From contig NZ_MJAO01000019.1 of NCBI RefSeq assembly GCF_001902635.1, positions 1-64,000 of the forward strand: 64,000 nt of DNA, given 5' to 3'. Numbering within the stretch: position 1 is the stretch's first letter; each line of letters opens with the position of its first letter. The DNA comes from Serratia marcescens (GTDB taxonomy: Bacteria; Pseudomonadota; Gammaproteobacteria; Enterobacterales; Enterobacteriaceae). Positions 27,901 to 36,591 of the stretch are shown piece after piece. The position numbers and the translations under genes were made by a program. The notes under the pieces are model-generated. The model saw nothing but the letters and a program-made list of their open reading frames with translations. It was not told the origin of the DNA and did no database searches.

Positions 27901-28854
27901 CGCGAAGGCAAAGATCTGGCCGCCTTGCGCCTGCAGCTGAAAGAGAAGGTGCAGGAAACGCTGTCGGCGGTGGCCGACGACGGGCTGGAGCAGAGCAATC
28001 TGCATGTCTGGAGCTTTGGTCAACTGCCTGCGTTTTACGAGCAGAAGCGCGGCGGCTATTCGATGAAGGCCTACCCGGCGCTGGTGGATGAAAAGGACAG
28101 CGTAGCGATCCGCCTGTTCGACAGCGAAAGCGAGCAGCAACAGGCCATGTGGCAGGGCACGCGCCGCCTGCTGTTGCTGAATATACCTTCGCCGATTAAA
28201 TACCTGCACGAGAAACTGCCGAACAAGGCCAAGCTGGGGCTCTATTTCAACCCGTACGGCAAGGTGCTGGAGCTGATCGACGACTGCATTTCGTGCGGCA
28301 TCGACAAGCTGATCGCCGAACACGGCGGCCCGGTCTGGCAGGAGGAAGGTTTTGCGCGCTTGCAGGAGCAGATCCGCGCCGAGCTGAACGACACGGTCGT
28401 CGAGGTGGCCAAGCAGGTCGAACAGATCCTGACGGCGGTCTTCAACATCAACAAACGGCTGAAGGGCCGGGTGGACATGTCGCTGGCGCTGGCGCTGTCG
28501 GACATCAAGACTCAGCTCGGCGGCCTGGTCTATCGCGGCTTCGTCACCGGCAACGGCTGGAAACGCCTGCAGGACACGCTGCGTTACCTGCAGGCGATCG
28601 AACGTCGGTTGGAGAAGCTGGCTATCGATCCGCACCGCGATCGCGCGCAGATGTTGCGGGTGGAGCAGGTGCAGCAGGCGTGGCAGCAGTGGCTGAACAA
28701 GCTGCCGCCGAAGCGACAGCAGGAGGAAGAGGTGAAAGCGGTGCGCTGGATGATCGAAGAGCTGCGCGTTAGCCTGTTCGCGCAGCAGTTGGGCACGCCT
28801 TACCCGATCTCCGACAAGCGCATTTTGCAAACTATCGAGCAGCTTTCGGGCTAA
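24967..28854 (+). CDS. hrpA: ATP-dependent RNA helicase HrpA
   Basis: This 1295-residue DEAH-box helicase (E. coli 1300) is recognisable throughout. Walker A is GETGSGKTT, the DEAH box is IIDEAHERS, motif III is SATID, and motif VI is QRKGRCGR. The ratchet/OB region and a long C-terminal DUF3418 follow. The start is GTG at 24967 with AAAGGAA upstream. E. coli HrpA resolves stalled translation and processes fimbrial mRNA. Confidence 0.97.
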   Translation: MKSPLEALPAQLGELMLRDQQRLRRRLQGARKIKNPDAQLAVAAEVESDIAAARQRVQARAASCPRITYPESLPVSQKRQDILNAVRDHQVVIVAGETGSGKTTQLPKICLELGRGVKGVIGHTQPRRLAARTVANRIADELETPLGGSVGYKVRFNDQVGENTLVKLMTDGILLAEIQQDRLLMQYDTLIIDEAHERSLNIDFILGYLRELLPKRPDLKVIITSATIDPQRFSRHFNNAPIIEVSGRTYPVEVRYRPVVDDGDDTDRDQLQAIFDAVDELGREGPGDILIFMSGEREIRDTADALNRLDLPHTEVLPLYARLSNSEQNRVFQSHHGRRIVLATNVAETSLTVPGIKYVIDPGTARISRYSFRTKVQRLPIEPVSQASANQRKGRCGRVSEGVCIRLYSEQDFLSRPAFTDPEILRTNLASVILQMTSLGLGDIAAFPFVEAPDKRNIQDGVRLLEELGAITTADNGHYQLTPQGRQLAQLPIDPRLARMVLEAQKSGSVREVMIITAALSIQDPRERPMDKQQASDEKHRRFADKDSDFLAFVNLWDYLQEQQKANSSSQFRRLCRNDFLNYLRVREWQDIYTQLRQVVKELGLPINSTPSDYRSVHTALLTGLLSHIGQKDADKQEFTGARNARFSIFPGSGLFKKPPKWTMVAELVETSRLWGRIAARIEPEWIEPLAQHLVKHSYSEPHWSKSQGAVMASEKVTLFGLPIVAARQVNYGSIDPLLCRELFILHALVEGDWQTRHAFFRDNQKLRAEVEELEHKSRRRDILVDDETLFGFYDRRIPNDVVSGRHFDSWWKNAAKQQPDLLNFEKEMLIKDGANKISALDYPNFWHQGNLKLRLSYQFEPGTDADGVTVHIPLPILNQVEEQGFEWQIPGIRRELVIALIKSLPKPVRRNFVPAPNYAEAFLGRVTALELPLLDALERELRRMTGVTVSRDDWQWDQVPDHLKMTFRVVGEKNQTLREGKDLAALRLQLKEKVQETLSAVADDGLEQSNLHVWSFGQLPAFYEQKRGGYSMKAYPALVDEKDSVAIRLFDSESEQQQAMWQGTRRLLLLNIPSPIKYLHEKLPNKAKLGLYFNPYGKVLELIDDCISCGIDKLIAEHGGPVWQEEGFARLQEQIRAELNDTVVEVAKQVEQILTAVFNINKRLKGRVDMSLALALSDIKTQLGGLVYRGFVTGNGWKRLQDTLRYLQAIERRLEKLAIDPHRDRAQMLRVEQVQQAWQQWLNKLPPKRQQEEEVKAVRWMIEELRVSLFAQQLGTPYPISDKRILQTIEQLSG

Positions 28855-28909
28855 GCTCAGGCGCGCCGGTCAGCAGAGGGCCGGCGCGGCGCGATAGGAC
28901 GGGGGAACG

Positions 28910-28942
28910 AAAAAACACAACGGCGCATCATGCGCCGTTGTG
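28910..28942 (-). terminator. ydgD terminator
   Basis: On the minus strand a perfect 12-bp stem (CACAACGGCGCA/TGCGCCGTTGTG) with a 3-nt loop is followed by six T. It lies 6 bases past the ydgD stop and faces hrpA. Confidence 0.85.
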
Positions 28943-28948
28943 AGAGGA

Positions 28949-29761
28949 TTACTTGCCAGCCGCCAGGGCGTCCAGCGCTGCGCGGATGCCGGGCACCGCC
29001 AGGGCGCGGTTATCGGCGCGATAGCGATCTTTCGCCGCCGGCGCCGAGCTTTGGATGGCGATCAATTGCCAGCCGTCGGCGGTTTTCAGCAGCAGCGGTG
29101 AACCGCTGTCGCCGGGCAGCGTATCACACTGGTGCGACAGCACCCCTTGCTGGGCCCAACCGGTCACCTTGCAGTTTTGGTGGCTGTAGAGGTCATCCAG
29201 ATGGTCTTCCGGGTAACCCGCCTGAGTAATCAGCCGTTTGGCCTGTTTAAGGGCCTGGGTCAGCGCTTTGCTGTCGCCCTGCCACAGCGGCAGCGGTTTG
29301 ATCGGCAGCGGCGTTTTGTCTTTCAGGCGGATCAGCGCAAAGTCATAAGCGGCGGCGGCAGGCGGTACAATCCAGCCGTCACCGTCCGGCTTCAATTTTT
29401 TGCCCAACTTGCTGTCGACCAGCGTCTCGATATTGCCGGTTTGATACTGCCATGATTTATCGCCGGCCACGAAGCGCAGGGCGACGGCTTTATCCAATTG
29501 CCCCGGCGGCGCCAGCACGCAGTGACCGGCGGTCAGCGCTAAATGCGGGGAAATCAACGTCGCGGTGCACAGGTTGCCGCTGACGGTTTCTACCTGGCCG
29601 ATGGCTTGCCACGGTTGGGCGGCGGTATCCGTGACCTTGACTCGTTCATCTTTGCCGAAAAACAGGCGCGTTTGTTCAGCACTGGACGGGCTGTCGGCGC
29701 GTGCCGCCTGGGAAGCGATGAACGGGAGTGAGCACAGCAACAGTAAAACGGATTTGCGCAT
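28949..29761 (-). CDS. ydgD: Periplasmic trypsin-like serine protease YdgD
   Basis: This 270-residue protein has a signal peptide ([18 protein letters not shown]) and a chymotrypsin-fold domain. The triad is visible: His in LTAGHC, Asp in YDFALIRL, Ser in GDSGSPLLL. Cysteines in CTATLI/TAGHC and CDTLPGDSG could form the usual disulfides. In E. coli ydgD is also next to asr; its substrate is unknown, but processing of acid-shock proteins is a reasonable inference. The ATG at 29761 is chosen for the signal peptide. Confidence 0.88.
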   Translation of the reverse strand: MRKSVLLLLCSLPFIASQAARADSPSSAEQTRLFFGKDERVKVTDTAAQPWQAIGQVETVSGNLCTATLISPHLALTAGHCVLAPPGQLDKAVALRFVAGDKSWQYQTGNIETLVDSKLGKKLKPDGDGWIVPPAAAAYDFALIRLKDKTPLPIKPLPLWQGDSKALTQALKQAKRLITQAGYPEDHLDDLYSHQNCKVTGWAQQGVLSHQCDTLPGDSGSPLLLKTADGWQLIAIQSSAPAAKDRYRADNRALAVPGIRAALDALAAGK

Positions 29762-29888
29762 AGATCTCTTGCCTGACAAATACGGATCATCCATAAACAC
29801 ACTGAATGCTAACTATAGACTGATTTAGCAGCCATGTAGATGGGCAATAATTGATTTTTCAATAATTTCCCGCCGTCAATGCGGCAGG

Positions 29889-29969
29889 CTACAGATAAAA
29901 GCAGACGGCTATCAGGCCGCAAAGGATCAGGGCGGTCAGAATGATCTCGAACAGGTAGCGGCGCAGCAT
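29889..29969 (-). CDS. ydgU: 26-residue single-helix membrane protein (YdgU-like)
   Basis: This frame encodes MLRRYLFEIILTALILC and nine more residues, ending in VCFYL before TAG. It has a basic N-terminus and one hydrophobic helix. A G-rich GGGGGGTT ribosome-binding site lies about 10 bases upstream. It lies just after the asr terminator and before ydgD, where E. coli has the small membrane protein gene ydgU. The name rests on position and type, not on a remembered alignment. Confidence 0.65.
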   Translation of the reverse strand: MLRRYLFEIILTALILCGLIAVCFYL

Positions 29970-29988
29970 CAATGAGAACCCCCCGATG

Positions 29989-30012
29989 AAAAAACACCCG
30001 GCGAACCGGGTG
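29989..30012 (-). terminator. asr terminator
   Basis: On the minus strand stem CACCCGG/CCGGGTG with a 4-nt loop is followed by T6. Some readthrough would be needed to express the small membrane-protein gene below it. Confidence 0.85.
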
Positions 30013-30055
30013 TCGTACACGTCAAGCCTGAAGCGGTGAGGGGAACCTCACGCCA

Positions 30056-30352
30056 TTACGCTGCTGGAGTGCTGGCAGCTTTTTTGTGGCTGGCTTTCTT
30101 GTGGTGCTTTTTAGCCGCCTGGGCCTTTTGTGCCGGGGCTTTCTTACCGGCTTTTTTGTGATGCTTTTTGGCCGCCTGAGCTTTCTGTACCGGTGCTTTC
30201 TTGCCGTGATGTTTCACCTGAGCTTTAGCCGGCGCAGCGGTGGCGGTGGTTGCGGTAGCCGCAGGTGCGGTGGTGGTGGCAGCCTCGGCAGCGAAAGCCA
30301 CAGAAGACAGACCCATTGCAGCGGCAACAACCAGAGCTAATACTTTTTTCAT
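30056..30352 (-). CDS. asr: Acid shock protein Asr
   Basis: This 98-residue periplasmic protein has a signal peptide ending SVAFAAEA, an Ala/Thr-rich spacer, and Lys/His-rich repeats: [18 protein letters not shown] is followed by a near copy, [18 protein letters not shown]. The repeat array makes it strongly basic, which fits proton buffering and protection of the periplasm at low pH. The ATG at 30352 starts the signal peptide. Expression is expected to depend on RstA, whose box lies upstream. Confidence 0.95.
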   Translation of the reverse strand: MKKVLALVVAAAMGLSSVAFAAEAATTTAPAATATTATAAPAKAQVKHHGKKAPVQKAQAAKKHHKKAGKKAPAQKAQAAKKHHKKASHKKAASTPAA

Positions 30353-30457
30353 CGCAGAATCCTCAACATGACTTTTGGGTATCAACCCCACTGCGGGGCC
30401 GTTGAGATGATAGTAGGCAAACGGCGCCCGGCTTTCCGTGAGTGATTGGTTTCGGCA

Positions 30458-30471
30458 TGTAACCTAATGTA
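30458..30471 (-). promoter_or_regulatory. RstA box upstream of asr
   Basis: On the minus strand TACATTAGGTTACA matches the RstA consensus TACATNTNGTTACA at all but one fixed position. A TACTAT -10-like hexamer is at 30410-30415 on the same strand. Confidence 0.8.
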
Positions 30472-30537
30472 CAGGGCGGCGGCGGCAGGGGGGATTGCTG
30501 CTATAATGACCGCCAGGCACGATAAAAGGGATTTAAA

Positions 30538-31443
30538 ATGAACGAGATAACGATTCGTTGCGGCGTGACCGAACAGGGCGAGGTACCGTTGGCCTATGAG
30601 GACTGGGGCGATGAGACGCACCCGCCGCTGCTGTTAATCATGGGCATCGGCGCGCAGCTTCTGCTGTGGCCTGACGATTTCTGCCGCGCCCTGGTGGCCA
30701 AGGGGTTTCGGGTGATCCGTTATGACAACCGCGACGTCGGCCTTTCCGGCAAAACTCAGGCGCAACGCACGCAGCCGCTGTGGCTGCTGATGTTGCGCGC
30801 CCAGCTCGGTTGGCAAACGCCGGTGCCTTATACCCTGGCGGACATGGCGGCGGACGCGGCGCATCTGCTCGATCATCTGCGCATCCCGCAGGCCCACGTA
30901 CTGGGCGCCTCGATGGGTGGGATGATCGCGCAGGTGCTGGCCGCCGACTACCCGCAGCGCGTGGCCTCGCTGTGTATCTTGTTCTCCAGTACCAATCAAC
31001 CGCTGTTGCCGCCACCGGCGCCTTCGTTGTTATGGTTGCTGGTGCGCCGGCCGCCGGCCGATATGACGCCGCAGCAGCGCCATGAGGGAATGAAGACCTT
31101 TCTGCGCGCGCTCGGCAGCCCGGTTTATCCGCCGGAGGAGGCGGAGCTGGATGCGCTGATAAAGCGGTTGCTGAAGCGAGGCGTGGATCCGGAAGGCGTG
31201 CAGCGGCAGCTCTCTGCGTTGCTTGGCAGCGGCGATCTGCGCCGTTACAGCCGGCGCATTGTCGCGCCGACGCTGGTGATCCACGGCGATCGTGACCGGC
31301 TGGTGCGTAAGGCGGGCGGGGTGGCGATCGCCAGGACGATCGCCAACGCCAAATTGCATGTTATGCCGGGCATGGGGCATGACCTGCCTGCGCAACTGCG
31401 GCCGCAATTGGCGGCGATGATCGCGCGTCACGCTCAGGGATGA
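30538..31443 (+). CDS. Alpha/beta-fold hydrolase
   Basis: This 301-residue protein has the nucleophile elbow GASMGG (about residues 124-129), an acid in HGDRDRLV and a catalytic His in MPGMGHDLP. The N-terminal GEVPLAYEDWGD followed by LLLIMGIGAQLLLW resembles the RdmC/methylesterase-like group. The substrate is unknown. An AAAGGGA site precedes the ATG. It is divergent from asr. Confidence 0.88.
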   Translation: MNEITIRCGVTEQGEVPLAYEDWGDETHPPLLLIMGIGAQLLLWPDDFCRALVAKGFRVIRYDNRDVGLSGKTQAQRTQPLWLLMLRAQLGWQTPVPYTLADMAADAAHLLDHLRIPQAHVLGASMGGMIAQVLAADYPQRVASLCILFSSTNQPLLPPPAPSLLWLLVRRPPADMTPQQRHEGMKTFLRALGSPVYPPEEAELDALIKRLLKRGVDPEGVQRQLSALLGSGDLRRYSRRIVAPTLVIHGDRDRLVRKAGGVAIARTIANAKLHVMPGMGHDLPAQLRPQLAAMIARHAQG

Positions 31444-31581
31444 GCGGCCAGGCGGCCCGCTGCTTTTTGCTATTTTAGTTACAACATACTTGTGATGAGT
31501 AGCAACCCGCCACTCTGTAACCAAGGCGTTATTGGCAGGGCATGTGCGCCATGAAACATTATCCAGTCATACAGGTAAGGA

Positions 31582-31604
31582 AAGGGCGCGGCCGGGGCCG
31601 CGCC
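31582..31604 (-). terminator. Hairpin after the M32 carboxypeptidase gene
   Basis: A 9-bp GC-only stem (GGCGCGGCC/GGCCGCGCC) is followed on the minus strand by CTTTCCTT, a weak T-run. Confidence 0.5.
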
Positions 31605-31612
31605 AGGGGGAA

Positions 31613-33112
31613 TTACAGGTAGCGGTTTTCCAAATGCTGACGGAAGTAGCGCGGGTTGAGCGCTTCGCCTGTCGCATTGGCGATCAGCGTCTCGGTCGGG
31701 AAACGGCTGCCGTGGCGCCAAATGTTGTGCTGCAACCAGTGGAATAACGGCTGCAGGTTGCCGGCGGCGATATCCTCGCTCAGCGAAGGCAGTGCCTGAC
31801 GCACACTGTGGAACAGCTGCGCGGCGTACATCGCGCCGAGCGTGTAGGTCGGGAAGTAGCCGAAGGCGCCGTCGGTCCAGTGAATATCCTGCATGCAGCC
31901 GTTGCGGTAGTTGCCGATGGTGTCGAGGCCGAGGTAAGCGTGCATTTTCTCATTCCACAGCGCCGGAATGTCTTCCACCTCGATATCGCCTTCGACCAGC
32001 GCTTTTTCAATCTCATAGCGCAGGATGACGTGAGCGGGGTAGCTCACTTCATCGGCGTCAACGCGGATCAGGCCCGGTTTCACCCGCTGGTTGAGGCGAA
32101 TGAAGTTGGCTTCTTCCAGCGCCGGCTGTTCGCCAAACTGCGCGGTGACCAGCGGACGCAAGATTTTCAGGAATTCATTGCCGCGTGCCAGCTGCATTTC
32201 GAACAGCAGGCTCTGCGATTCGTGGATGGCGGTGGAGCGGGCCAGGGCGACCGGTTGCCCGAGCAGATCGCGTGGCAGGTTTTGCTCGTAACGGGCGTGG
32301 CCGGTTTCGTGCACGATGCCGAGCAATGCGGTCAGAAACTCTTTTTCGTTATAGCGGGTAGTGATGCGTACATCTTCCGGCACGCCGCCGCAGAACGGGT
32401 GCGCGCTGACGTCAACGCGGCCGTTGTCGAAGTTGAAACCGAGCAGTTTCATCACGCTCAGGCTCAGTTGGCGCTGAGTTTCCACGGGGAACGGGCCCTG
32501 CGGCGTCTGGCAAGGTTCATTGGCTTGCTTGGCCACCACGCGTTGCAGCAAATCCGGCAGCCAGGTTTTCAGATCGCCGAAGATGCGGTCCAGATCGCTG
32601 CTGCGCATACCCGGTTCATACAGGTTGAGAAGGGCATCGTAACGGCTGGTGCCGGCCGCCTGTGCGCGGATCTGCGCCTCTTCTCGGCTGAGTTTGACCA
32701 CTTCGCGCAGGTTCTCGGCGAAGCCGTCCCAGTCGTTGGCCGGGCGCTGGGCGCGCCAGGCGTGTTCGCAGCGCGCACCGGCCAGCGACTTGGCTTCGAC
32801 CAGCGAGGCCGGCAGCAGCACCGCGTCTTCATACTGGCGGCGCATTTCGCGCAGGTTGGCGCGATCGAGTTCGTCCAGCGTTTCCTGCTGCGCGCGATCC
32901 AGCAGTGCGCCGGTGCTTTCCGCCGTTAAAATCTGGTGCTGCAGCACGCTCAGTTCGGCCAGCGCTTCGGAGCGTGCCTTGCTGCCACCGGGCGGCATCA
33001 TGGTTTGCATGTCCCAACCGGCGATGGCGGACAGGTGGCCGAAACGCGACAGCCGGCTAAACAGGGCACGCAGGTGATCGTAAGCGGAAGTGTTGGAATG
33101 TGCAGATGTCAT
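31613..33112 (-). CDS. Metallocarboxypeptidase, M32 (Taq carboxypeptidase) family
   Basis: This 499-residue protein has the zinc motif HETGH in GIVHETGHARYEQ (about residue 263) and the family motifs STAIHESQSLLFE and DEVSYPAHVILRYEIE. M32 enzymes remove C-terminal residues from peptides in the cytoplasm. An AGGGAG site precedes the ATG. It starts 36 bases after the rstB stop on the same strand, so it may be cotranscribed with rstAB, an arrangement not found in E. coli. Confidence 0.94.
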   Translation of the reverse strand: MTSAHSNTSAYDHLRALFSRLSRFGHLSAIAGWDMQTMMPPGGSKARSEALAELSVLQHQILTAESTGALLDRAQQETLDELDRANLREMRRQYEDAVLLPASLVEAKSLAGARCEHAWRAQRPANDWDGFAENLREVVKLSREEAQIRAQAAGTSRYDALLNLYEPGMRSSDLDRIFGDLKTWLPDLLQRVVAKQANEPCQTPQGPFPVETQRQLSLSVMKLLGFNFDNGRVDVSAHPFCGGVPEDVRITTRYNEKEFLTALLGIVHETGHARYEQNLPRDLLGQPVALARSTAIHESQSLLFEMQLARGNEFLKILRPLVTAQFGEQPALEEANFIRLNQRVKPGLIRVDADEVSYPAHVILRYEIEKALVEGDIEVEDIPALWNEKMHAYLGLDTIGNYRNGCMQDIHWTDGAFGYFPTYTLGAMYAAQLFHSVRQALPSLSEDIAAGNLQPLFHWLQHNIWRHGSRFPTETLIANATGEALNPRYFRQHLENRYL

Positions 33113-33148
33113 TATTGTTCGGCTCCCTATGAGAATGATCCGACGGCA

Positions 33149-34453
33149 TTACGCCAGATCGGCTTTTAAACTGAATGTCGGCTTCACCGGCCAGCAGAAA
33201 CGGAAGCTGGCGCCGCCGAGCGAACTGCCTTCGACGAACACCTGTCCCTGATAAGCGACGGCGATGGAGTGGACGATGGCCAGCCCCAGCCCGCAACCAC
33301 CGGTGGCGCGATCGCGGCTGGGATCGAGACGGACGAATGGCTCGAACACCCGCTCGCGTTCTTCCGGCGGGATGCCAGGGCCGTCGTCCTCCACCTGCAG
33401 GCAGGCGAGGTCGCCGTCAAACCACAGACCAACGCGCAGGCGCTGTTCGGAATAGCGCAGCGCATTGTTGACCAGGTTGTCGAGCACGCGCTCCATCAGG
33501 CGCAGATCGACGCCGCCGAAGTCACCGACGTGCGGGATATCAAGCTGGATTTCACGCTCCTGATGGATTAGGCGGATATCTTCGATCTTGTCCTCGAGCC
33601 ACTTTGGCAGATCGATGGGCTCGATGTTTAGCGCCACCTGCGGTCGGTCCAGACGCGCATAGGTCAGCAGTTCGTCGATCAGCGACTCCAGCTGGCCGAT
33701 ATCGCGATTCAGCGCCTGCTGCTCGCTTTCGGACAGGTTGTCGCTCATTTCGAGCCGGTAACGCAGGCGCACCAGCGGCGTGCGCAGCTCGTGGGCGATG
33801 CCGTCGATCAGCTGTTTCTTGCTGGCGATCAGGGTGTTGACGTTGTCCGCCATCTGGTTGAACGCCACGCCGAGCCGGCTCAGGCTGGAGGTAGGATCGA
33901 AGTGGGTTCGCTCATCCAGGTGCCCGGCGCCGAGCCGTTGGGCGGCGTTTTCCAGCTTGAGCAGATCTTGCCAATGCGGCCGCATCCACAGAAACACCGG
34001 CAGCGCCAGCGACATACCGATAAACACCAGCAACACCAGGTCCAACAGGCGCATCTGGTGCAGATAGAACAGATAAGGAATCGGGCCGACCACCAAGACA
34101 TAGTGGCTGCGCGGAATGCGCTGCATAAAGGTGTATTGATCGTCGAGGGCGATGATCTCTCCCAGCCGCAGCCGCTTCTTGAGGTCTTCGCTCAGTTCTT
34201 GTTTGCCGAGCGGTTCGATATGCAGCTTGAACGACAGGTTGAGATCCAGCGTGGCGATGGTCTTGTTCCAGTCCTTCAACGGGATCTCGCGCAGTTCGCT
34301 GCGCATCAGGTACAGCGAGCTTTTCATCAGATCGTCCATCGACTGGCGGCCTGCGCGTTCGGCGGTCACCTTGTACACCAGGCCGACCAGCATCGCCATG
34401 ACCAGAAAACAGACGAACAGCAACAGGAAGAACTGGACGAAAAGTTTTCTCAT
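33149..34453 (-). CDS. rstB: Sensor histidine kinase RstB
   Basis: This 434-residue inner-membrane kinase has TM1 at about 7-28, a periplasmic domain, TM2 at about 135-157, a HAMP region, the H-box with His221 (IDGIAHELRTPLVRL), an N-box (NLVNNALRYS) and G-boxes (DDGPGIP, GGCGLGLAI). It phosphorylates RstA. The ATG overlaps the rstA stop as ATGA; the six upstream codons in frame begin with TTG and lie inside rstA. Confidence 0.95.
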   Translation of the reverse strand: MRKLFVQFFLLLFVCFLVMAMLVGLVYKVTAERAGRQSMDDLMKSSLYLMRSELREIPLKDWNKTIATLDLNLSFKLHIEPLGKQELSEDLKKRLRLGEIIALDDQYTFMQRIPRSHYVLVVGPIPYLFYLHQMRLLDLVLLVFIGMSLALPVFLWMRPHWQDLLKLENAAQRLGAGHLDERTHFDPTSSLSRLGVAFNQMADNVNTLIASKKQLIDGIAHELRTPLVRLRYRLEMSDNLSESEQQALNRDIGQLESLIDELLTYARLDRPQVALNIEPIDLPKWLEDKIEDIRLIHQEREIQLDIPHVGDFGGVDLRLMERVLDNLVNNALRYSEQRLRVGLWFDGDLACLQVEDDGPGIPPEERERVFEPFVRLDPSRDRATGGCGLGLAIVHSIAVAYQGQVFVEGSSLGGASFRFCWPVKPTFSLKADLA

Positions 34454-35175
34454 TGTTGCACCGACGCCCAAGCGTTAGGGGCGAACAGATAGCCCTTGTT
34501 GCGCACGGTTTTGATGCGGAACGGCTCCAGCGCGTTGTCGTACAGCTTGCGGCGCAGGCGGGAGATCGCCACGTCGATACTGCGGTCCATGCCGTCATAG
34601 CTCACGCCGCGCAGGTTTTGCAGCAGCGCTTCGCGGTCCATGATCTGCCCGGCGTGGGTCGCCAGCTCCCACAACAGATCGAAATCCGAGGTGGACAGGG
34701 TGATCGTTTCTTCGCCGAGCGAGACCTGGCGGTTGACCGGATCGATACACAGCAGCCCGAAATGCAGCGCATTGTGCTGCGTGAGCGGCTGAACCGACTC
34801 TTCTTTCGGCTGCTGGCTGTGTTGGCGCAGGTGCAAACGCAGGCGTGCCAGCAACACCGCAGGCGGTGTGGTTTTCAGAATATAGTCGTTGGCACCCATC
34901 TCCAGCGACAGGATGTGGTTCATGTCGCTGTCGAGCGAGGTAAGCAGTACGATCGGGCCGGGGAACGTAGGGCGCAGATCGCGGCACAGCGTCATGCCGT
35001 CTTTGCCGGGCAGCATGATGTCCAGCAGCACCAGATCGGGTTGCTCGCTCTCGATGCGCGCCTGCGCGGTGTCGCCGCGCGGTTCGATCAGCACCTCGAT
35101 GTCGTGTTTACCCAGATAGGCGGCGATCAGCTTGCCGACTTCAGGATCGTCTTCCACAAAAACAATTTTATGCAT
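34450..35175 (-). CDS. rstA: Response regulator RstA (OmpR family)
   Basis: This 241-residue regulator has a receiver domain with acidic pocket EDD at 8-10, phospho-acceptor Asp52 (LVLLDIMLPGKDG) and conserved Lys in ILKTTPP. The winged-helix DNA-binding domain covers about 135-235 and includes RSIDVAISRLRRKL. In enterobacteria RstA activates asr and others under acid or PhoPQ signals. The asr RstA box lies about 4 kb away in this window. It forms an operon with rstB. Confidence 0.96.
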   Translation of the reverse strand: MHKIVFVEDDPEVGKLIAAYLGKHDIEVLIEPRGDTAQARIESEQPDLVLLDIMLPGKDGMTLCRDLRPTFPGPIVLLTSLDSDMNHILSLEMGANDYILKTTPPAVLLARLRLHLRQHSQQPKEESVQPLTQHNALHFGLLCIDPVNRQVSLGEETITLSTSDFDLLWELATHAGQIMDREALLQNLRGVSYDGMDRSIDVAISRLRRKLYDNALEPFRIKTVRNKGYLFAPNAWASVQQ

Positions 35176-35250
35176 ATGCCCGTGTTTTAATAAGAAAAGC
35201 GGATTTCAGCATAGCGCGGCCCGCGAAGATGCGCCATGCGGATCTTTGCA

Positions 35251-35973
35251 TCAGCGCAGCGGCCGCCCGCCGTCGACGCCGTGGGTGCGGCCGGTGACAT
35301 AGCGGCTCTCCAGCAGGTAGTTCACCAGATTGACCACTTCGCTTTCTCCCGGCGCTACCTTCATCAGCGACTTCGCCAGCGCCTGTTGGCGATAGGCCTC
35401 GTCGTCACCCGCGTTGAAGATGATCAGCGCCGGCGCAATGGCGTTCACCTTCACCTCCGGCGCCAGCTTGCGGGCGAAAGAGCGGGTCATATTGTCCAGC
35501 GCCGCCTTGCTGGCCGCATAGGCGATGTGCTTGTCGCTGCCTTTTTCCACCACGTAGTCGGTCAGATGGATAATGTCGGCACCGGCCTGGCCTTGTCCAG
35601 TCAGGCAGGATTCGAGCAGCAGGTTGAGCAAATAGGGGGTATAGACGTGGATTTGCAGCATCGCCGCCATCACCTGCTCCGGCGGCACCTCCGACGACTC
35701 GGCCTGCCAGGCGCTGGCGTTGTGGATCACCGCACGCAGCTTGGGCGCCACCTGCCGAACCTGGTCGGCGAAACGGTAGATGCCTTCATGGGTAGAGAAG
35801 TCGCCCTGAATGCAGCAGGCGCCCAAGGCTTTCAACTCGGCCATCGCCGGATATTCACTGCGATAGGCGATGATGACGGGAATGCCGCGCTGAAGAAACG
35901 ACCTGGCGAGCGCCAGCCCAATGCGCCGTGCGCCGCCGGTAATCAGCACCGGGGCAGAGTTGTGGTGTTCCAT
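35251..35973 (-). CDS. folM: Dihydromonapterin reductase FolM
   Basis: This 240-residue short-chain dehydrogenase has the NADPH motif TGGARRIG (about 12-19), the HNASAW segment and the active-site YAASK with Ser/Asp in TDYVVEKGSDKH. It reduces dihydromonapterin to tetrahydromonapterin and has weak dihydrofolate reductase activity. It lies next to rstA as in E. coli. The usual neighbour ydgC is absent. Confidence 0.95.
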   Translation of the reverse strand: MEHHNSAPVLITGGARRIGLALARSFLQRGIPVIIAYRSEYPAMAELKALGACCIQGDFSTHEGIYRFADQVRQVAPKLRAVIHNASAWQAESSEVPPEQVMAAMLQIHVYTPYLLNLLLESCLTGQGQAGADIIHLTDYVVEKGSDKHIAYAASKAALDNMTRSFARKLAPEVKVNAIAPALIIFNAGDDEAYRQQALAKSLMKVAPGESEVVNLVNYLLESRYVTGRTHGVDGGRPLR

Positions 35974-36157
35974 TGATTAAAGCTCCTGGACAGACTGGCA
36001 AACAATAGGGGAATTATGCCATCATACGGCGGAAAGTCGTTAAAGCTTCGCATGATTATCCATTTCTGGATGTAAGATCCCCAAAGCATTTCAGGTTGCC
36101 GCCCGGCGGCGGCTTGAAAGACCACGGGTTAACACTGGCCATGAGAGGAATGAGGGG

Positions 36158-36568
36158 ATGAACAGCAATCACCTTGCATCCATCGCGCGCAGTGAGAAAA
36201 TCTGTTTTGACTACATGGATTTTCTGTCCGCATCGTGCAGGAAGCACTGGCGCTTTGTTGATGCTATTTATGGTGTGATGCCGATCTTCGGCATGGTGTT
36301 GAAATCGCGCGTGACCACGTCACAAACGCGCAAAGAGCAGTTGAAAGAGCTGGCGCTGCAGGTGGTGTCGACGCAGGTCAGCGACGAAACCAATATCGTG
36401 CGTCTGATCGATCTGGCGCAGCAGCAGGGCCTGACGGTGTTTGATATTCAGCTGCCTTATGCGCTGGATGCGCAACAGCTGGCGGCTATTCAGAAAGAAT
36501 GTGCGGAAGGCATTGCAATCGCCCTGGTGGGAGAACGCATGACCATTACCATTCCCCCTAAAAGCTGA
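36158..36568 (+). CDS. Uncharacterised 136-residue protein
   Basis: I do not recognise this protein. It begins MNSNHLASIARSEKICFDYM and is a soluble alpha/beta-type sequence with no signal peptide. The C-terminal half reads like a compact domain (LIDLAQQQGLTVFDIQLPYAL). A GAGGGG site lies directly before the ATG. It occupies the place of ydgC between folM and ydgI but shows no membrane segments, so it is not YdgC. Confidence 0.7.
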   Translation: MNSNHLASIARSEKICFDYMDFLSASCRKHWRFVDAIYGVMPIFGMVLKSRVTTSQTRKEQLKELALQVVSTQVSDETNIVRLIDLAQQQGLTVFDIQLPYALDAQQLAAIQKECAEGIAIALVGERMTITIPPKS

Positions 36569-36591
36569 TCGGGTGCGTCCACCCGTCCGCC

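Noticed and set aside
29809-29997. 62-codon minus-strand frame over the small membrane-protein gene
   Set aside because: It runs across the asr terminator in another frame and lacks a plausible product.
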